A stretch of DNA of 64,000 nt from Anoplopoma fimbria (Eukaryota; Chordata; Actinopteri; Perciformes; Anoplopomatidae): NCBI RefSeq assembly GCF_027596085.1, contig NC_072457.1, forward strand, positions 5,303,629-5,367,628, read 5' to 3'. Shown here one piece after another: positions 18,440-29,835 of this stretch (positions are counted from its first letter, which is position 1; the number at the start of each line of letters is the position of its first letter). The notes under the pieces were generated by a model. That model was not told the origin of the DNA. It ran no database searches and saw only the letters and a list, made by a program, of their open reading frames with translations. The translations under genes and the position numbers were made by a program.

Positions 18440-18745
18440 TTAGCATTGCTAGCTCCATGGCTCCATGGGTGGTGTTGGTCCGTTCTCCACTTTGATCCAG
18501 ACCGAAATATCTCAACAACTATTGGATGGATTGTCATGGAAATATGGTGCAGACATTCATGGTCTCCAGAGGATGATTTTCTATCTTGCGCCCCGGTAAA
18601 AGTTTTCAAATATCTACTCAATGGATTTGTCCAATTTGAGGTCAGATGTTCATTGATGAATCCAGATAACTTCCCTCTAGCGCCATCATCAGGTCAAAAG
18701 TGTCTTTCTTTGTTTTTATCATGACCATGACAGTCTCATAGAGCC
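18440..18745. repeat. Dispersed fish repeat fragment
   Basis: Contains 'aaatatctcaacaactattg', 'gatggattgtcatggaaat' and 'agacattcatggtctccaga', which I recognise as a widespread fish interspersed repeat. It is non-coding; I cannot name the class. Confidence 0.45.
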
Positions 18746-19550
18746 ACCAGTTTGACTCCTATTGAAACTGTGTCAGTGCAAACAAGATAAAAACTCTAAA
18801 AGAAAGTTCTTTAAAGAACACGACATGATGGTTGATCTATTTATCAAGCCTTTGCTAAAAATAAAGTTTGTGTGTCTTCAGAGGATCCAGATCCTGAACT
18901 GGGATATTCTTGTTCATCAGATTTCAGATTTAGAATTTGTCCACAGACCGGTCTTGGATCTTCAACAGAGAACCAGCCTCCCTCCCTGTAAACTGATCCG
19001 TAGAAAACAAAGTTTCACGCTGAATTTCACGTGTGGATTTCTGAGTATTTAGCAATGGAAACATGTTTTTCATTCCTCTCTCTTCCCCCTCCACATGAGT
19101 TACAGCCCAGTTGTTTCAGCCATTCGTCTCAGCCGAGACCACAACGATTTGATGACTTCTTAAAACAAACCTGAATGGCTTTATTTACTCACTCTCTTAA
19201 CTCACAGTGAAGGGAGAGAAACACTATATTAAGTGGCTCTCGCTTACATAAGACCTATTTTAAAACAGGAGAGACAAAAGTTTAAAAGGTGACAAAAGGT
19301 TGGTTTTTTTCCACACTTTGATCTCTCAGGACATTTTTTTTTCTCCTTCACATCTTCACTGCTGTTAAAAGTTGAAAGAACAAACAGAAGAGCTTTAGAG
19401 TTTCAATAAATCTGTAATCAATCTGTCATTTGATCAAATTCACTTACTATTTCCGAGAATACCTTTCAGAAAATACATATTACTAAAGCACCTTTAGAAA
19501 GCACACAGTGTTCATTATGTAAGCTGACTTCAGTATTGTTAGACTTAACA
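18746..19550. other. Intergenic, nothing recognised
   Basis: No supported feature between the dispersed repeat and the Tc1 element. Confidence 0.35.
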
Positions 19551-19552
19551 TA

Positions 19553-21180
19553 CAGTGGGTACGGAAAGTATTCAGACCCCTTTTTTTTTTTTTTTTTTGC
19601 AGCCATTTGCTAAAATCGAAAAAGTTCATTTTTTTTCCGCATTAATGTACACTCAGCAACCCATCTTGACAGAAAAAAACAGAAATGTAGAAATTTTTGC
19701 AAATTTATTAAAAAAGAAAAACTGAAATATCACATGGTCATAAGTATTCAGACCCTTTGCTGTGACACTCATATTTAACTCACATGCTGTCCATTTCTTC
19801 TGATCCTCCTTGAGATGGTTCTACTCCTTCATTGGAGTCCAGCTGTGTTTAATTAAACTGATTGGACTTGATTAGGAAAGGCACACACCTGTCTATATAA
19901 GACCTTACAGCTCACAGTGCATGTCAGAACAAATGAGAATCATGAGGTCGAAGGAACTGCCCAAGGAGCTCAGAGACAGAATTGTGGCAAGGCACAGATC
20001 TGGCCAAGGTTACAAAAGAATTTCTGCAGCACTCAAGGTTCCTAAGAGCACAGTGGCCTCCATAATCCTTAAATGGAAGAAGTATGGGATGACCAGAACT
20101 CTTCCTAGACCTGGCCGTCCAGCCAAACTGAGCAATCGTGGGAGAAGAGCCTTGGTGAGAGAGGTAAAGAAGAACCCAAAGATCACTGTGGCTGAGCTCC
20201 AGAGATGCAGTAGGGAGATGGGAGAAAGTTCCACAAAGTCAACTATCACTGCAGCCCTCCACCAGTCGGGGCTTTATGGCAGAGTGGCCCGACGGAAGCC
20301 TCTCCTCAGTGCAAGACATATGAAAGCCCGCATAGAGTTTGCCAAAAAACACATGGAGGACTCCCAAACTATGAGAAATAAGATTCTCTGGTCTGATGAG
20401 ACCAAGATTGAACTTTTTGGCGTTAATTCTAAGCGGTATGTGTGGAGAAAACCAGGCACTGCTCATCACCTGCCCAATACAATCCCAACAGTGAAACATG
20501 GTGGTGGCAGCATCATGCTATGGGGGTGTTTTTCAGCTGCAGGGACAGGACGACAATGCAATTGAAGGAAAGATGAATGCGGCCAAGTACAGAGATATCC
20601 TGGAAGAAAACCTCCTCCAGAGTGCTCAGGACCTCAGACTGGGCCGAAGGTTCACCTTCCAACAAGACAATGACCCGAAGCACACAGCTAAAATAACAAA
20701 GGAGTGGCTTCGGAACAAGTCTGTGACCATTCTTGACTGGCCCAGCCAGAGCCCTGACCTAAACCCAATTGAGCATCTCTGGAGAGACCTGAAAATGGCT
20801 GTCCACCAACGTTCACCATCCAACCTGACAGAACTGGAGAGGATCTGCAAGGAAGAATGGCAGAGGATCCCCAAAATCCAGGTGTGAGAAACTTGTTGCA
20901 TCATTCCCAAGAAGACTCATGGCTGTACTAGCTCAAAAGGGTGCTTTTACTCAATACTGAGCAAAGGGTCTGAATACTTATGACCATGTGATATTTCAGT
21001 TTTTCTTTTTTAATAAATTTGCAAAAATTTCTACATTTCTGGTTTTTTTTCTGTCAAGATGGGTTGCTGAGTGTACATTAATGCGAAAAAAAAAAATGAA
21101 CTTTTCGATTTTAGCAAATGGCTGCAATGAAACAAAGAGTGAAAAATTTAAAGGGGTCTGAATACTTTCCGTACCCACTG
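19553..21180 (+). mobile_element. Tc1-like DNA transposon, full length, inactivated
   Basis: 1628 bp bounded by TA dinucleotides (19551-19552 and 21181-21182). The ends are long inverted repeats of about 210 bp, beginning CAGTGGGTACGGAAAGTATT on the left with the inverse at the right edge. The inner end of each repeat again carries the 'aagtattcagaccc' motif, the IR/DR layout of fish Tc1 elements. It contains one degraded transposase gene. Confidence 0.95.
19921..20910 (+). pseudogene. Tc1-like transposase pseudogene (DD34E)
   Basis: Cut-and-paste transposase of the Tc1/mariner superfamily. Residues about 10-60 form a paired-like HTH (KELPKELRDRIVARHRSGQG), followed by a basic linker with GRPAKLS. 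The catalytic DDE residues are present: D in ILWSDETK, D in FQQDNDPKHTA and E in SPDLNPIEHLW. The frame opens at 19921 and breaks near 20540-20560, where the sequence after CFSAAGTGR is altered. It continues in another frame (20563 on) and is lost again at about 20872 through one extra A in 'cccaaaatcc', which gives an early stop at 20885-20887. The element is therefore non-autonomous now, though its ends look intact. Confidence 0.93.
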
Positions 21181-21182
21181 TA

Positions 21183-21985
21183 TTCAAAGTACAAGTCTGG
21201 TTATATTTTAAATTTCTTCTTGCAAATATTATGTTTATGAAAGTCTTCCTCTGAGCCATAGAGCTCCATCGCTCCAAAAAACATGACCATTATCAACATG
21301 AACAACTAGAGCACCAAATGTGGATTAATTCGCCGCTTAAAATAGTCCCTAACAGGTAGATTGATTAAAAACTAGAGTGTCAAGCTGATAAGGGAAATTA
21401 CTGAACCTTTTTTTTTATTTTTTTAAACTATATATTTGTATTTTTAAAGATTGCCGTCTTCAGTAGGCCTCAGAGCTGAGAGCCACAGACAGGAAGTCCG
21501 ACAGAATTGAGAGACGGACCAACATGTTTATGAACAGAAGATTTGTGGAAATTAATTTTACTTGATCAGTGTGATGGTTTTAAAACAGCGTTTTCACCTT
21601 CATGTAGTTTAGAAGAAGATTTGAGGGGGTTTGAGTTTTAACATGAAGAAAAAGAACATAGAATTGACCAGGCTTTTTCTTTAATATTGTGAAATTTAGA
21701 AACACAAGCATGTGAATGTTTTGGCAATACATTTAACAGCTTTATCAAGATTTGTTTGCGTTAATGAAATATTTAAATGTACATAATTTATTGTAATGGA
21801 AAACTTTATTTCCTGTCAGCTGGCGAACACAAGAGTAAAATGATAATTTCATGACTACTGGTTTCTGTATTTGATTGATACTTCTGATCATTTTACTGGT
21901 TTATTGATTGATTTACATTAAATCACAACTCACTCATCAACCAACCATTAAATTAAACAGAAAACAAAAAAAACAAAGCAGCATT
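21183..21985. other. Intergenic, nothing recognised
   Basis: Low-complexity AT-rich sequence between the transposon and the small two-ORF gene on the minus strand; no supported feature. Confidence 0.35.
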
Positions 21986-22136
21986 ATCATTCACAATTTA
22001 ATATTCTAAGTCGGACTCAAGGTGAAACAGTGGATCGTTCGTCCGTGAGAGTTAATCAATGGTTGTCCTCCGCTGTGTTGAACACAAGCTGGTTTTCTGT
22101 CCTTCATTAAATTGTATGAAAAAAATTGACTAAGCG

Positions 22137-22298
22137 TCAGTCCAGTCTTTCCTCAACAGCTTTCTGTTTGAGTGCAGCCTCAGAGCGCACGGAGCTCTTC
22201 ATGGCTCTCTGCATCAGCCAGGTGGCCAGGTGGATGGTGACGAACGCACCGCCGGCCGCCCACAGCCAGTTCCTCCTGATCCAGCTCTGAGGCTTCAT
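22137..22298 (-). CDS. Small single-pass membrane protein, second ORF of a predicted two-ORF mRNA
   Basis: 53 aa, starting MKPQSWIRRNWLWAAGG and ending KQKAVEERLD. A short basic, tryptophan-rich N terminus precedes one hydrophobic segment (about residues 11-29), followed by a charged helical tail. I do not recognise the family. The layout resembles small mitochondrial or ER membrane proteins, but that is inference. The exon begins at 22308 behind a good acceptor (ctccccccatacag). The ATG is 10 nt into the exon, and the coding sequence has high GC unlike its surroundings, which supports real coding. In the spliced transcript it would follow the 66-aa ORF after 21 nt and in the same frame. Confidence 0.6.
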   Translation of the reverse strand: MKPQSWIRRNWLWAAGGAFVTIHLATWLMQRAMKSSVRSEAALKQKAVEERLD

Positions 22299-22357
22299 AC
22301 CGACGCCTCTGTATGGGGGGAGACAAAACAACTGTATTTATATGCAGGTTAAAGTAC

Positions 22358-22735
22358 CAGGGTTCATACACGTTTTTACTAATACAATTCCAATTTTTCA
22401 TGCATTTTGAGGCAAATTTTCATGACCATACATTCTCTGAAACGTCTGTTTATGCATGAAAAATAAGAATAAAAGGATTCTGACGTTACACCACGCAGAG
22501 AACAACATGAAAGATCTGCCCAAAGAGTGAAGTACTGTTTGATCAATTAAGAATTTTCTCAATAATCATCATAATCTTAACTGAACCACTTATACACGAT
22601 TATGCAGGTATTTGTGATGCCAATTTCCATTAATTTTCCAAAACTTTCTGGGCTTATGTCTTTTTCAAAAACTTCTCCAGGGTATTTTCAAAATCAATAA
22701 CTTTTCCAGGTTTTTTTTATGAACGTACGAACCCT
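22358..22735. mobile_element. MITE in the intron of the small gene (hAT-like)
   Basis: The left end CAGGGTTCATACACGTTTTT pairs imperfectly with the inverse of the right end (atgaacgtacgaaccctg). The interior contains the 'ttttcatgaccat' and 'aacttttccagg' phrases typical of a fish MITE family. I could not identify a convincing 8-bp target duplication, so the hAT assignment is tentative. Confidence 0.5.
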
Positions 22736-24164
22736 GAAATTCTCAAACAAAAAACTATCTGCATGGAGAGACACTACAATAGAGCATCTAATATATGAGA
22801 AAATAAGATATAGTGTAACTACAACATGGTGATCTAAAACTTATTAGAGAAGTTATACAGAATGGGAAAAGCTGCATTTCTTGTCGAGGCAGTAATCAAC
22901 ACAAATCCTTATCACCTGCTGGTCAAAATCCTACCTGCTAATCACAAAACTCTCATCTTAATCAGGTCTCTTCAAACACACTTGTCATTTTTTACTTTCT
23001 TCTTATCAATTGACCAACACGTGTTTTGAGGTTGGATCATATTTAACTGTGTATTCTAAATATTTTTACTGTGATCAATGATTTCCTGCTGTTTGCTGAC
23101 CAGCAGGTGAAAATGATTTCAGTTAATTACTGCACTTACAAGAAAAGCCTGCTTCTCTCTTTCACACTTGCATGAGGGAGATCTTACAGATTGAAATGTT
23201 GCCTTAGAAAGAGGAATAAACTCTTTATTTTGAGCGTAACAGTGTGCAGACCTTTGTGTCCTGCAGCTTAGTTATTTTTGTTTTGCACCAGAGCAAGTTT
23301 TACAGAAGACAGAACTATGAGGACAATTTTTTTATTATTATTAATTCCCTTTTCTTTCCTGTAATTGTTATTAGAGATTATACCATCAATTTTTTCATTT
23401 TATTTTTCAATAGTTGTACTTTTAATTTTATTTGATTCTTTTTTTATTCATTCGTTCTCTCTCTCATTTATTTTCCTTTTCTCTATTTTTATTTTATTTT
23501 ATTTAAGTTTATTAGAACATTTCCAGTGTGTTTTGCTCTGTGGTATTTTTATACTTTGATTTAAATGACATTTGTCCCTTCAAACAAATGGTTGTTTCAT
23601 GGGTTGCGGTCATTAATGGGAAACAAGTTCATCTATAACCGAGCTGTTCCCACTGAAATGCAGTATTGACATAGTGTGTGTGGATGTGGAAGTTATTTAG
23701 TTACAAAACACTTTTCTGAAATTGTTTATGATACAAACTTTTTGTCTGACCTCCACAGTCACAGTGAAACTAACTCGTAAACAAATTTGTAATCGGAGAT
23801 GCATTTTTGTACAAGTCTATGCGTAAATCCTGCTCATTCCGCCTTTAAGTTAGAAAATATGCCTGTTTGTAATTTAAATTAATCCACCAACGTCAATCAT
23901 CACCAGCAGACACATTCAAAGTGAACACTGTTTTAACACATTTATTAAACTTGTTGAGTAAAACCTGCATTCATTTTGTATTAATGGAGAGAATTTAGGG
24001 GGTTTTCCCATTTGCTTCACTTTAAAGAGAGTTTTCTTGGAGCAGCATCTAGTGGACTGAAGAGGAACTGCAGCTGAACACACCTCAGCTGTGGTGGTAG
24101 TTGTTCATCAACTGAGCACAGCAAACCAGCTGCAGGTGCTGCAGAACAAAACACAGTTTCTTAC
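22736..24164. other. Intron of the two-ORF gene, nothing else recognised
   Basis: AT-rich with long T-rich stretches (about 23320-23560). The open frames there are low complexity and not called. Confidence 0.4.
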
Positions 24165-24175
24165 CTCGGAGTTGG

Positions 24176-24376
24176 TTAGTTGCTCTTGGCAGCAGCAGGA
24201 GGAGCGGCAGGAGGAGAAACGTAAGCGACGATGCCAGGCTCAGGAATGTACTCGTCTTTGGTTTTGCGCAGCTGTGGGCTTGACTTCAGATTGTACCAGC
24301 CCCAGTGGATCAGCCCCAGACTCGTTCCCATCACAATCAAGACTTTGTAGCTGTGCCAGACCTCTCGCAGACCCAT
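24176..24376 (-). CDS. Small single-pass membrane protein, first ORF of a predicted two-ORF mRNA
   Basis: 66 aa starting MGLREVWHSYKVLIVMG. One hydrophobic helix (about residues 11-28) is followed by a polar region (LRKTKDEYIPEPGIVAY) and an Ala/Pro-rich end. The exon runs about 24388..24165: the acceptor 'tttcccagctcag' lies 12 nt before the ATG, and the donor GTAAGA lies 11 nt after the TAA stop. Because the stop is so close to the last junction, the mRNA should escape nonsense-mediated decay. I do not recognise the protein. Codon composition and splice sites support a real gene; its function is unknown. Confidence 0.6.
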   Translation of the reverse strand: MGLREVWHSYKVLIVMGTSLGLIHWGWYNLKSSPQLRKTKDEYIPEPGIVAYVSPPAAPPAAAKSN

Positions 24377-24388
24377 GACGGACAGGCA

Positions 24389-25329
24389 CTGAGCTGGGAA
24401 ACATGAACAAGGACGAATGTAAGCTCTCCATTCATATAGAAAATAGATCTGAGTCTATTGGTGTCAATTTACTCTATAAAACTAACAACATTAAGAACAA
24501 AGAAAACAAATTGCAATGTGAAAAAGGATACTATCAAAAAAAAGAGATGAGATAAGATTAATTTTGTTTTCTTGTCATCACACAGATGATGTTTTGTGAT
24601 TAACTTGTCGTTTTACAATCTTCAACAAGCAAGAAACTATTTAATTCTGAGATGATCTTATTGGTTGTAGAGCTGAAATGATTAGTTCATTAGTTAGGTA
24701 ATTAAAATAACAAAAGTATCTTTTACATTTTGTACCACCTTGTCATTTGCAATTTTCTACTATCAAATGTTGACTGTAAATCAAGTTATCTTTATCATCA
24801 TTATCAATAATCAGCAACTTTTGTCATTCAACTCAGCATTTAGGTAGTTTTTCTAACATATAAAACAAACCTTTCATTATTTTCTTGCATTTTATAGGAA
24901 TAACAATCAGATTAATTAGTAGTGAAAATAGCTGTTAGGTTGTAGCCCTAAACTAATTCAGTTTTTTTATGACCATAAACTAATGCGATTTAGTTTGTTA
25001 CTTTTGTTCAACACTTTTCTGATATTTTATACTCTAGTTATTCCACAATAGATTTGACTTATTTGTTGAACTGTATTGTGTTATGCTGACAGGTGTTTGT
25101 ATTATTTTGCTCACCCCGTTTATAAGTGAAGGCAGGAGCTATATAACAGAAAAAGCTCTGTGTCATGCAACAGCAGCACAAACTGAACATTTTAACCTTC
25201 ATGAAGGACGATTTACTGCAGAACTGTTGTATCACAAGTGGAATGTAACTGAGTAGATACTCAAGTACTGTATACAAGTAACATTTTGAGGTACTTTCCT
25301 TGAGTATTTTCTTGTATTGCTACTACATA
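24389..25329. other. Intron of the two-ORF gene, nothing else recognised
   Basis: AT-rich sequence without recognisable exons or repeats up to the MITE at 25330. Confidence 0.4.
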
Positions 25330-25562
25330 CAGTACCAGTCAAAAGTTTGGACACACCTTCTCATTCAACTACTTTGAAGAATGTAAAATATAAAACATAT
25401 TCTGGTTTGTTGAGCATTTGTTTGTTTACCACATAATTCCATATGTGTTCCTTCATAGTTTGGATGTCTTCAATATTAATCTACAATGTAGAAAAAAATA
25501 AGAATAAAAATAAAGAAAAACCATTGAATGAGAAGGTGTGTCCAAACTTTTGACTGGTACTG
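25330..25562. mobile_element. Tc1/mariner-type MITE, copy 2
   Basis: A 233-bp near-identical copy of the element at 17518..17747, with TA at both edges and perfect long terminal inverted repeats (CAGTACCAGTCAAAAGTTTG and inverse). Confidence 0.88.
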
Positions 25563-26059
25563 TATATATTTATATATTTAAGATAATTAAAGATAGATTT
25601 TTTTTTTTTACTTCACTACATTTCTCAGACAGTTTGAGTTTTTTATAATTCAAAATGACCAATTTTAAAAGAAAAATCCTGCTTTTACATACATTTATAA
25701 GTAATAATTATCTAATAATCTAATAACAATAATAGTGTAACAGTCACAGGGTACATTTTTCTACTTCAAGTACATTTTCACACAAGTTTACTTCAGTAAC
25801 ACAGTATTTTACAGTGTTGTATTTGTACACACACACACACACACAATACTTCCTCCTCCACTGGCATTACACTGCATTGGTGCTAGCTGATGTTAGCATG
25901 GTAGCATACACTACCTAGCTTCATCCTGTCACTCAACAATACGTCATCATAACAAACCGAAACTAAACTCTAACTAACGACACATCTGTCACAAATCAAA
26001 CCTGAACAGACATTAAAAGCACAAACCAACCTGTGATGATATAACTGAGTCGCTCTCAC

Positions 26060-26110
26060 CTTCAGAGCTCAGCTGTGTCTCCTGTTATGAGCATGGTGTC
26101 CAGGCAGAGG
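26060..26110 (-). promoter_or_regulatory. Likely 5' non-coding exon and promoter region of the two-ORF small gene
   Basis: A strong donor on the minus strand (CTGAAG then GTGAGAG) ends an exon at 26060. It precedes the coding exon at 24388 with no closer alternative. The local GC rises relative to the neighbours. The upstream edge is a guess; no TATA box is evident. Confidence 0.35.
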
Positions 26111-26510
26111 TGGCCGACCAGCTGCCTGAACAGATTGTTTTTAGCCTCGTTAAAGGAGGGTTAGCTTCACTGTTAACAATGTTTATAAAATATGAAACAT
26201 ATGTATTATTGTGTATTCTTTATTATACATGAGATACTTGATGAAATATGAATTCAAAGAAAGCCTAAAACGCGTAGGTGATTTTTTTTATTATAACTAT
26301 TTACAGTCAGGCATCAGCGTAGGCACCTATGGCGAAGGGTTTTGCCTATAGAATCATTATATTATATTTCTATGATGGCACAAAGGTTCAGTGTTGATTG
26401 TACATTCACTCAAATTTAAAGTATTTGAACTTTGAGTGATTTATTTCCACATTATGCAACTTTATACTTAATTTTGTATCAGAGGAAATATTGTACTTGT
26501 TACGCCAACA
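26111..26510. other. Intergenic, nothing recognised
   Basis: AT-rich spacer between the small gene and a LINE tail. Confidence 0.35.
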
Positions 26511-26520
26511 CATTTAGAAC

Positions 26521-26860
26521 ATTACATTACATTATATTACAGTCATTTAGCAGACGCTTTTATCCAAAGCGACTTACAATAAGTGTATTCAACATAGGTA
26601 TTCAAGAGAACTACTAGTCACCAGAAGTCATAAGTGCATCTCCTTTCTTAAACAAGCATCTAATAGCATAAACCAGAGCAAAAGTACAGAAACAAACTAA
26701 TACCAATACCATAAGTGCAACAAACTAATACCAATACAATAAGTGCAACAAACTAATACGAATACAATAAGTGCAACAAACTAATACGAATACAATAAGT
26801 GCAACAAACTAATACCAATACAATAAGTGCTAAGTGGAAGGCTCAGGGTAGAACAGACTG
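26521..26860 (-). mobile_element. L2/Maui-like LINE 3' tail, 5'-truncated
   Basis: In minus orientation it reads from the end of the RT ORF region ('ctaccctgagccttcc') through a 3'UTR to 'ggataaaagcgtctgctaaa' and ends in a TAATG-type tail. Within it, about 26690..26831 is a 28-bp tandem repeat of roughly five units (aaactaatac-caatacaataagtgcaac type). The same tail is found inside the LINE at 55478..55694. Confidence 0.8.
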
Positions 26861-27118
26861 ATGCTTGCATATAGTGTTGGTACAATCATATACATGTATA
26901 AACAATGTTACTTACTTAATGTTACTTATTTGTGTGAGAGAACATTGTTGAACCACAAATCAGGTTAAACATTTTTCTTTTTTTAAATGTATTTAAAATC
27001 ACAGACAGAAAATAGAGACAGAGATATTTTTTGGTAATTTTGATTAAGCAGGATTTCCAAAAAGTGAGTGAGTGTCAGCAGGGTGAGCGTTTCTCTACCC
27101 AGGAGGAGACTCCCCCTC

Positions 27119-27681
27119 TTACAGAGAGCACAGTGACACTGAGGGACTAAATGAGAATAATCCAAGCCCAAACCCAAACCCAGGATAGAGAGGCTCAGTG
27201 AATGAGGTGTTGAAGGTGTGAAGGTGGATCAATGTGTCGGAGGAGACTTTGTAGAAGGACAGAGCGCCAGCAGGACAGTCCACATACACTCCTACTCTGT
27301 GAGGGACGGATGAGGAGGAGGAGGAGAAGGAGGAGAAGAGACGACGTGTAGTTTTCTTGTTGTGCAAGACAGAATAACCATCAGCATCGGAACACAACAG
27401 ACTCCACGACTCATTTCCTCCAAACCTGCAGTAACCTGTGTGTCCTTTCCTCTTGATTCCTCTGTAAGTCACCGATATATGAACCCTTCCTCTCCACTCG
27501 ACCTCCCAGTACCAGCGACCGGTCAGACCATTGCTGCACATCAGCTGGGGCCAGTAGTCGAACCTCTCTGGATGATCAGGATACGGCTGCTCCTCCATCA
27601 TTGCTGTCACCTTCCTGTTGTTTTCAGATAGTTTGAGGTTTCTGTTTACTGTGTTTGTGTCCAGTGTAAGTTCACAGGAAT
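27119..27681 (-). CDS. NLR-1 terminal exon: B30.2 (PRY-SPRY) domain
   Basis: 187 codons. PRY part: [20 protein letters not shown] and HPERFDYWPQLMC. SPRY part: WYWEVEWRGRVHISVTYRGI, then [20 protein letters not shown] and [13 protein letters not shown]30.2 domains in fish NLRs are thought to bind ligand and are the variable part of the family. The exon joins the 47-bp linker exon in phase and ends in TAA. Confidence 0.85.
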
Positions 27682-29739
27682 CTGATGCAGAGAATAAGAC
27701 ACAAAATACAGCAGCAGTTTATCATCTTACACACTTGATGGGTTTATTTGTTACTTTAACAGACTGACTGTTCAATAGATCAAAACTTCACAATGACACG
27801 TCTTTTTGGATCATCTTTCACATTGAGAAATGAATACAAATACACAAGATTTTGATTTAAACTACTTTAACATGTGCTGCCTTGTTTTTCATGAATCAAA
27901 GTGAACACACACTTACATTTCCTCAGATCAGGTTTCAGCCTCTGCTCTCCACCGTATTCCACTCTTGAGGAAGAAAGAAAACCTATTGATGTAGGATAGG
28001 CTCTCAGCTTGTTTATGAAACGTCTCAGATATCTGCTGCTCATTCAGAATGCTTCTATTGCAGTCTAAAGAAAAGTCCTGAAAAAAGCTATCAGACTGAT
28101 AAGAAGAAGAATATGACTTGTATATCGTTTTGTAATGATAATGCTTTCAAGATAAAACATGAACTCTCAGCACATCAGTTACTGTCTTCACTGTTGCCAG
28201 CAATGTTGCGAGTAAAGACTGTGAACCAACAGTCCTCAGCTTGTCAGTGTGGCAGAGAAAGTGTGTCAGTTGTTGTGGTAATACCTGAGTGTTTCCAGTC
28301 TCCAGTGTGGATCCTCCAATCCAGCAGACAGCCGCTTTGCTCCTGAGTCTCCTGGATGGTTGTAGCTCAGGTCCAGCTCTCTCAGGTGGGAGGGGTTGGA
28401 TCTCAGAGCTTTGGCCAGATAGGTAAAGCCTTCCTCTGTGATCAGACAGCCTGACAACCTGGAGACACACACAAAAACGCAAATGGTTTATTTTTGTGTA
28501 TCAATGGGTGTCCTTTTTCTTGTAAGTGTGAACTTACTGTTTAGAATTAGCTCAGTGTTAGATTCCCTCACCAGTCCCGTGTGAATGTCATCAGAACCCG
28601 TCATAAACAGAATCAGTAAACATGATTTGCTGCAGATTTAAAGAATATACATATGTGTGTGTGTATATATAAGTCTACAGATTTTTGCAAACACTTGTTC
28701 CGCCGTGTTTCTGAGTAAACTCTACACAATAAAATCTTGCAATTGTTGGACATCATTATTGACATCAACCTGCATGTCCAGTACCATTTAAATGTTGATA
28801 TGTTAAACAAAAGATAAAAACTGACCTGAGAGCCTCCAGAGTACAGTGTGGACTCTCCAGTCCATTAGAGAGCAGCTCCACTCCTGAATCCTGCAGGTCG
28901 TTGTTATTCAGGTCCAGCTCTCTCAGATTAGAGGACTGGGAACTGAGAACTGACGAGAGCTCCCGACAGCACGTCTTTGTTAGCCTGGTTCGACTCAACC
29001 TAAATAAGTAGATCATATTTGCCAATGTTTCAGTTTTAGTGTCTCAGTACTGTATAAGTGGATACAAGACAGTTTCAACTTTGGATTTTAAAATCATATT
29101 TTGCTTTGAAAACAAAGCCTGAACTGAAAGTGTGTTTTATGATTACAATCTTCTGATTTGCAATATATGGGATTCAGAGCATTAATGTAGCAGCAAATAT
29201 CTATTTCCCTTTTGAAGATATAGGGGAGTAATGTCACTCCTCACTGGCTCCGTCACTTCTGCTGCTCTGTACTGCACTTATACAGCGCTATGATCTGAAC
29301 GTGTTCAAGATTAAGCACAGTGTAGAACCATAGAAATAGTCAGGAGTAATATCTTGATTATCATTAAAAATAAAGTTTTGTTGCGGCAACAGGCATGCAA
29401 TGTTTGATTTTAGGGCAAAATACAGCATTACATAAAAGCATCTGACCTGAGAGTCTCCAGTGTGCAGTGAGGACTCTCCAGTCCAACAGAGAGCAGCTTC
29501 ACTCCTGAATCTTGCAGGTCGTTGTCATTCAGGTCCAGCTCTCTCAGGCTAGAGGACTGGGAGCTGAGAACTGAGGACAGAGATCCACAGATTCTCTCTG
29601 ACAGAGTACAGCAGTTCAGCCTGAAGGAGAGTTAGTGATGAAGACAAACACTGACACTGGTTCTATTGTTTACAATGTAAAAAATAAAAAACTTCTCAGT
29701 TTTAGAATTCCCCTATTCTTTTGATGAGTTACTAATTGG

Positions 29740-29835
29740 TAATGGAGGATCTTGCTTCCAAGTCCAGGTTACTCAGACTAAAGAACTGGGAGCTGAGAAT
29801 TGGTGTAAAGTCCTGACATCATCTTTCTTTGAACC
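29740..29835 (-). pseudogene. LRR exon relic in NLR-1 intron
   Basis: The inverse of 'ctcagactaaagaactggga' and 'gctgagaattggtgtaaag' matches the middle of the neighbouring 174-bp LRR exons, but flanks and frame are lost. It shows that the ancestral gene had at least one more LRR exon. Confidence 0.6.
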
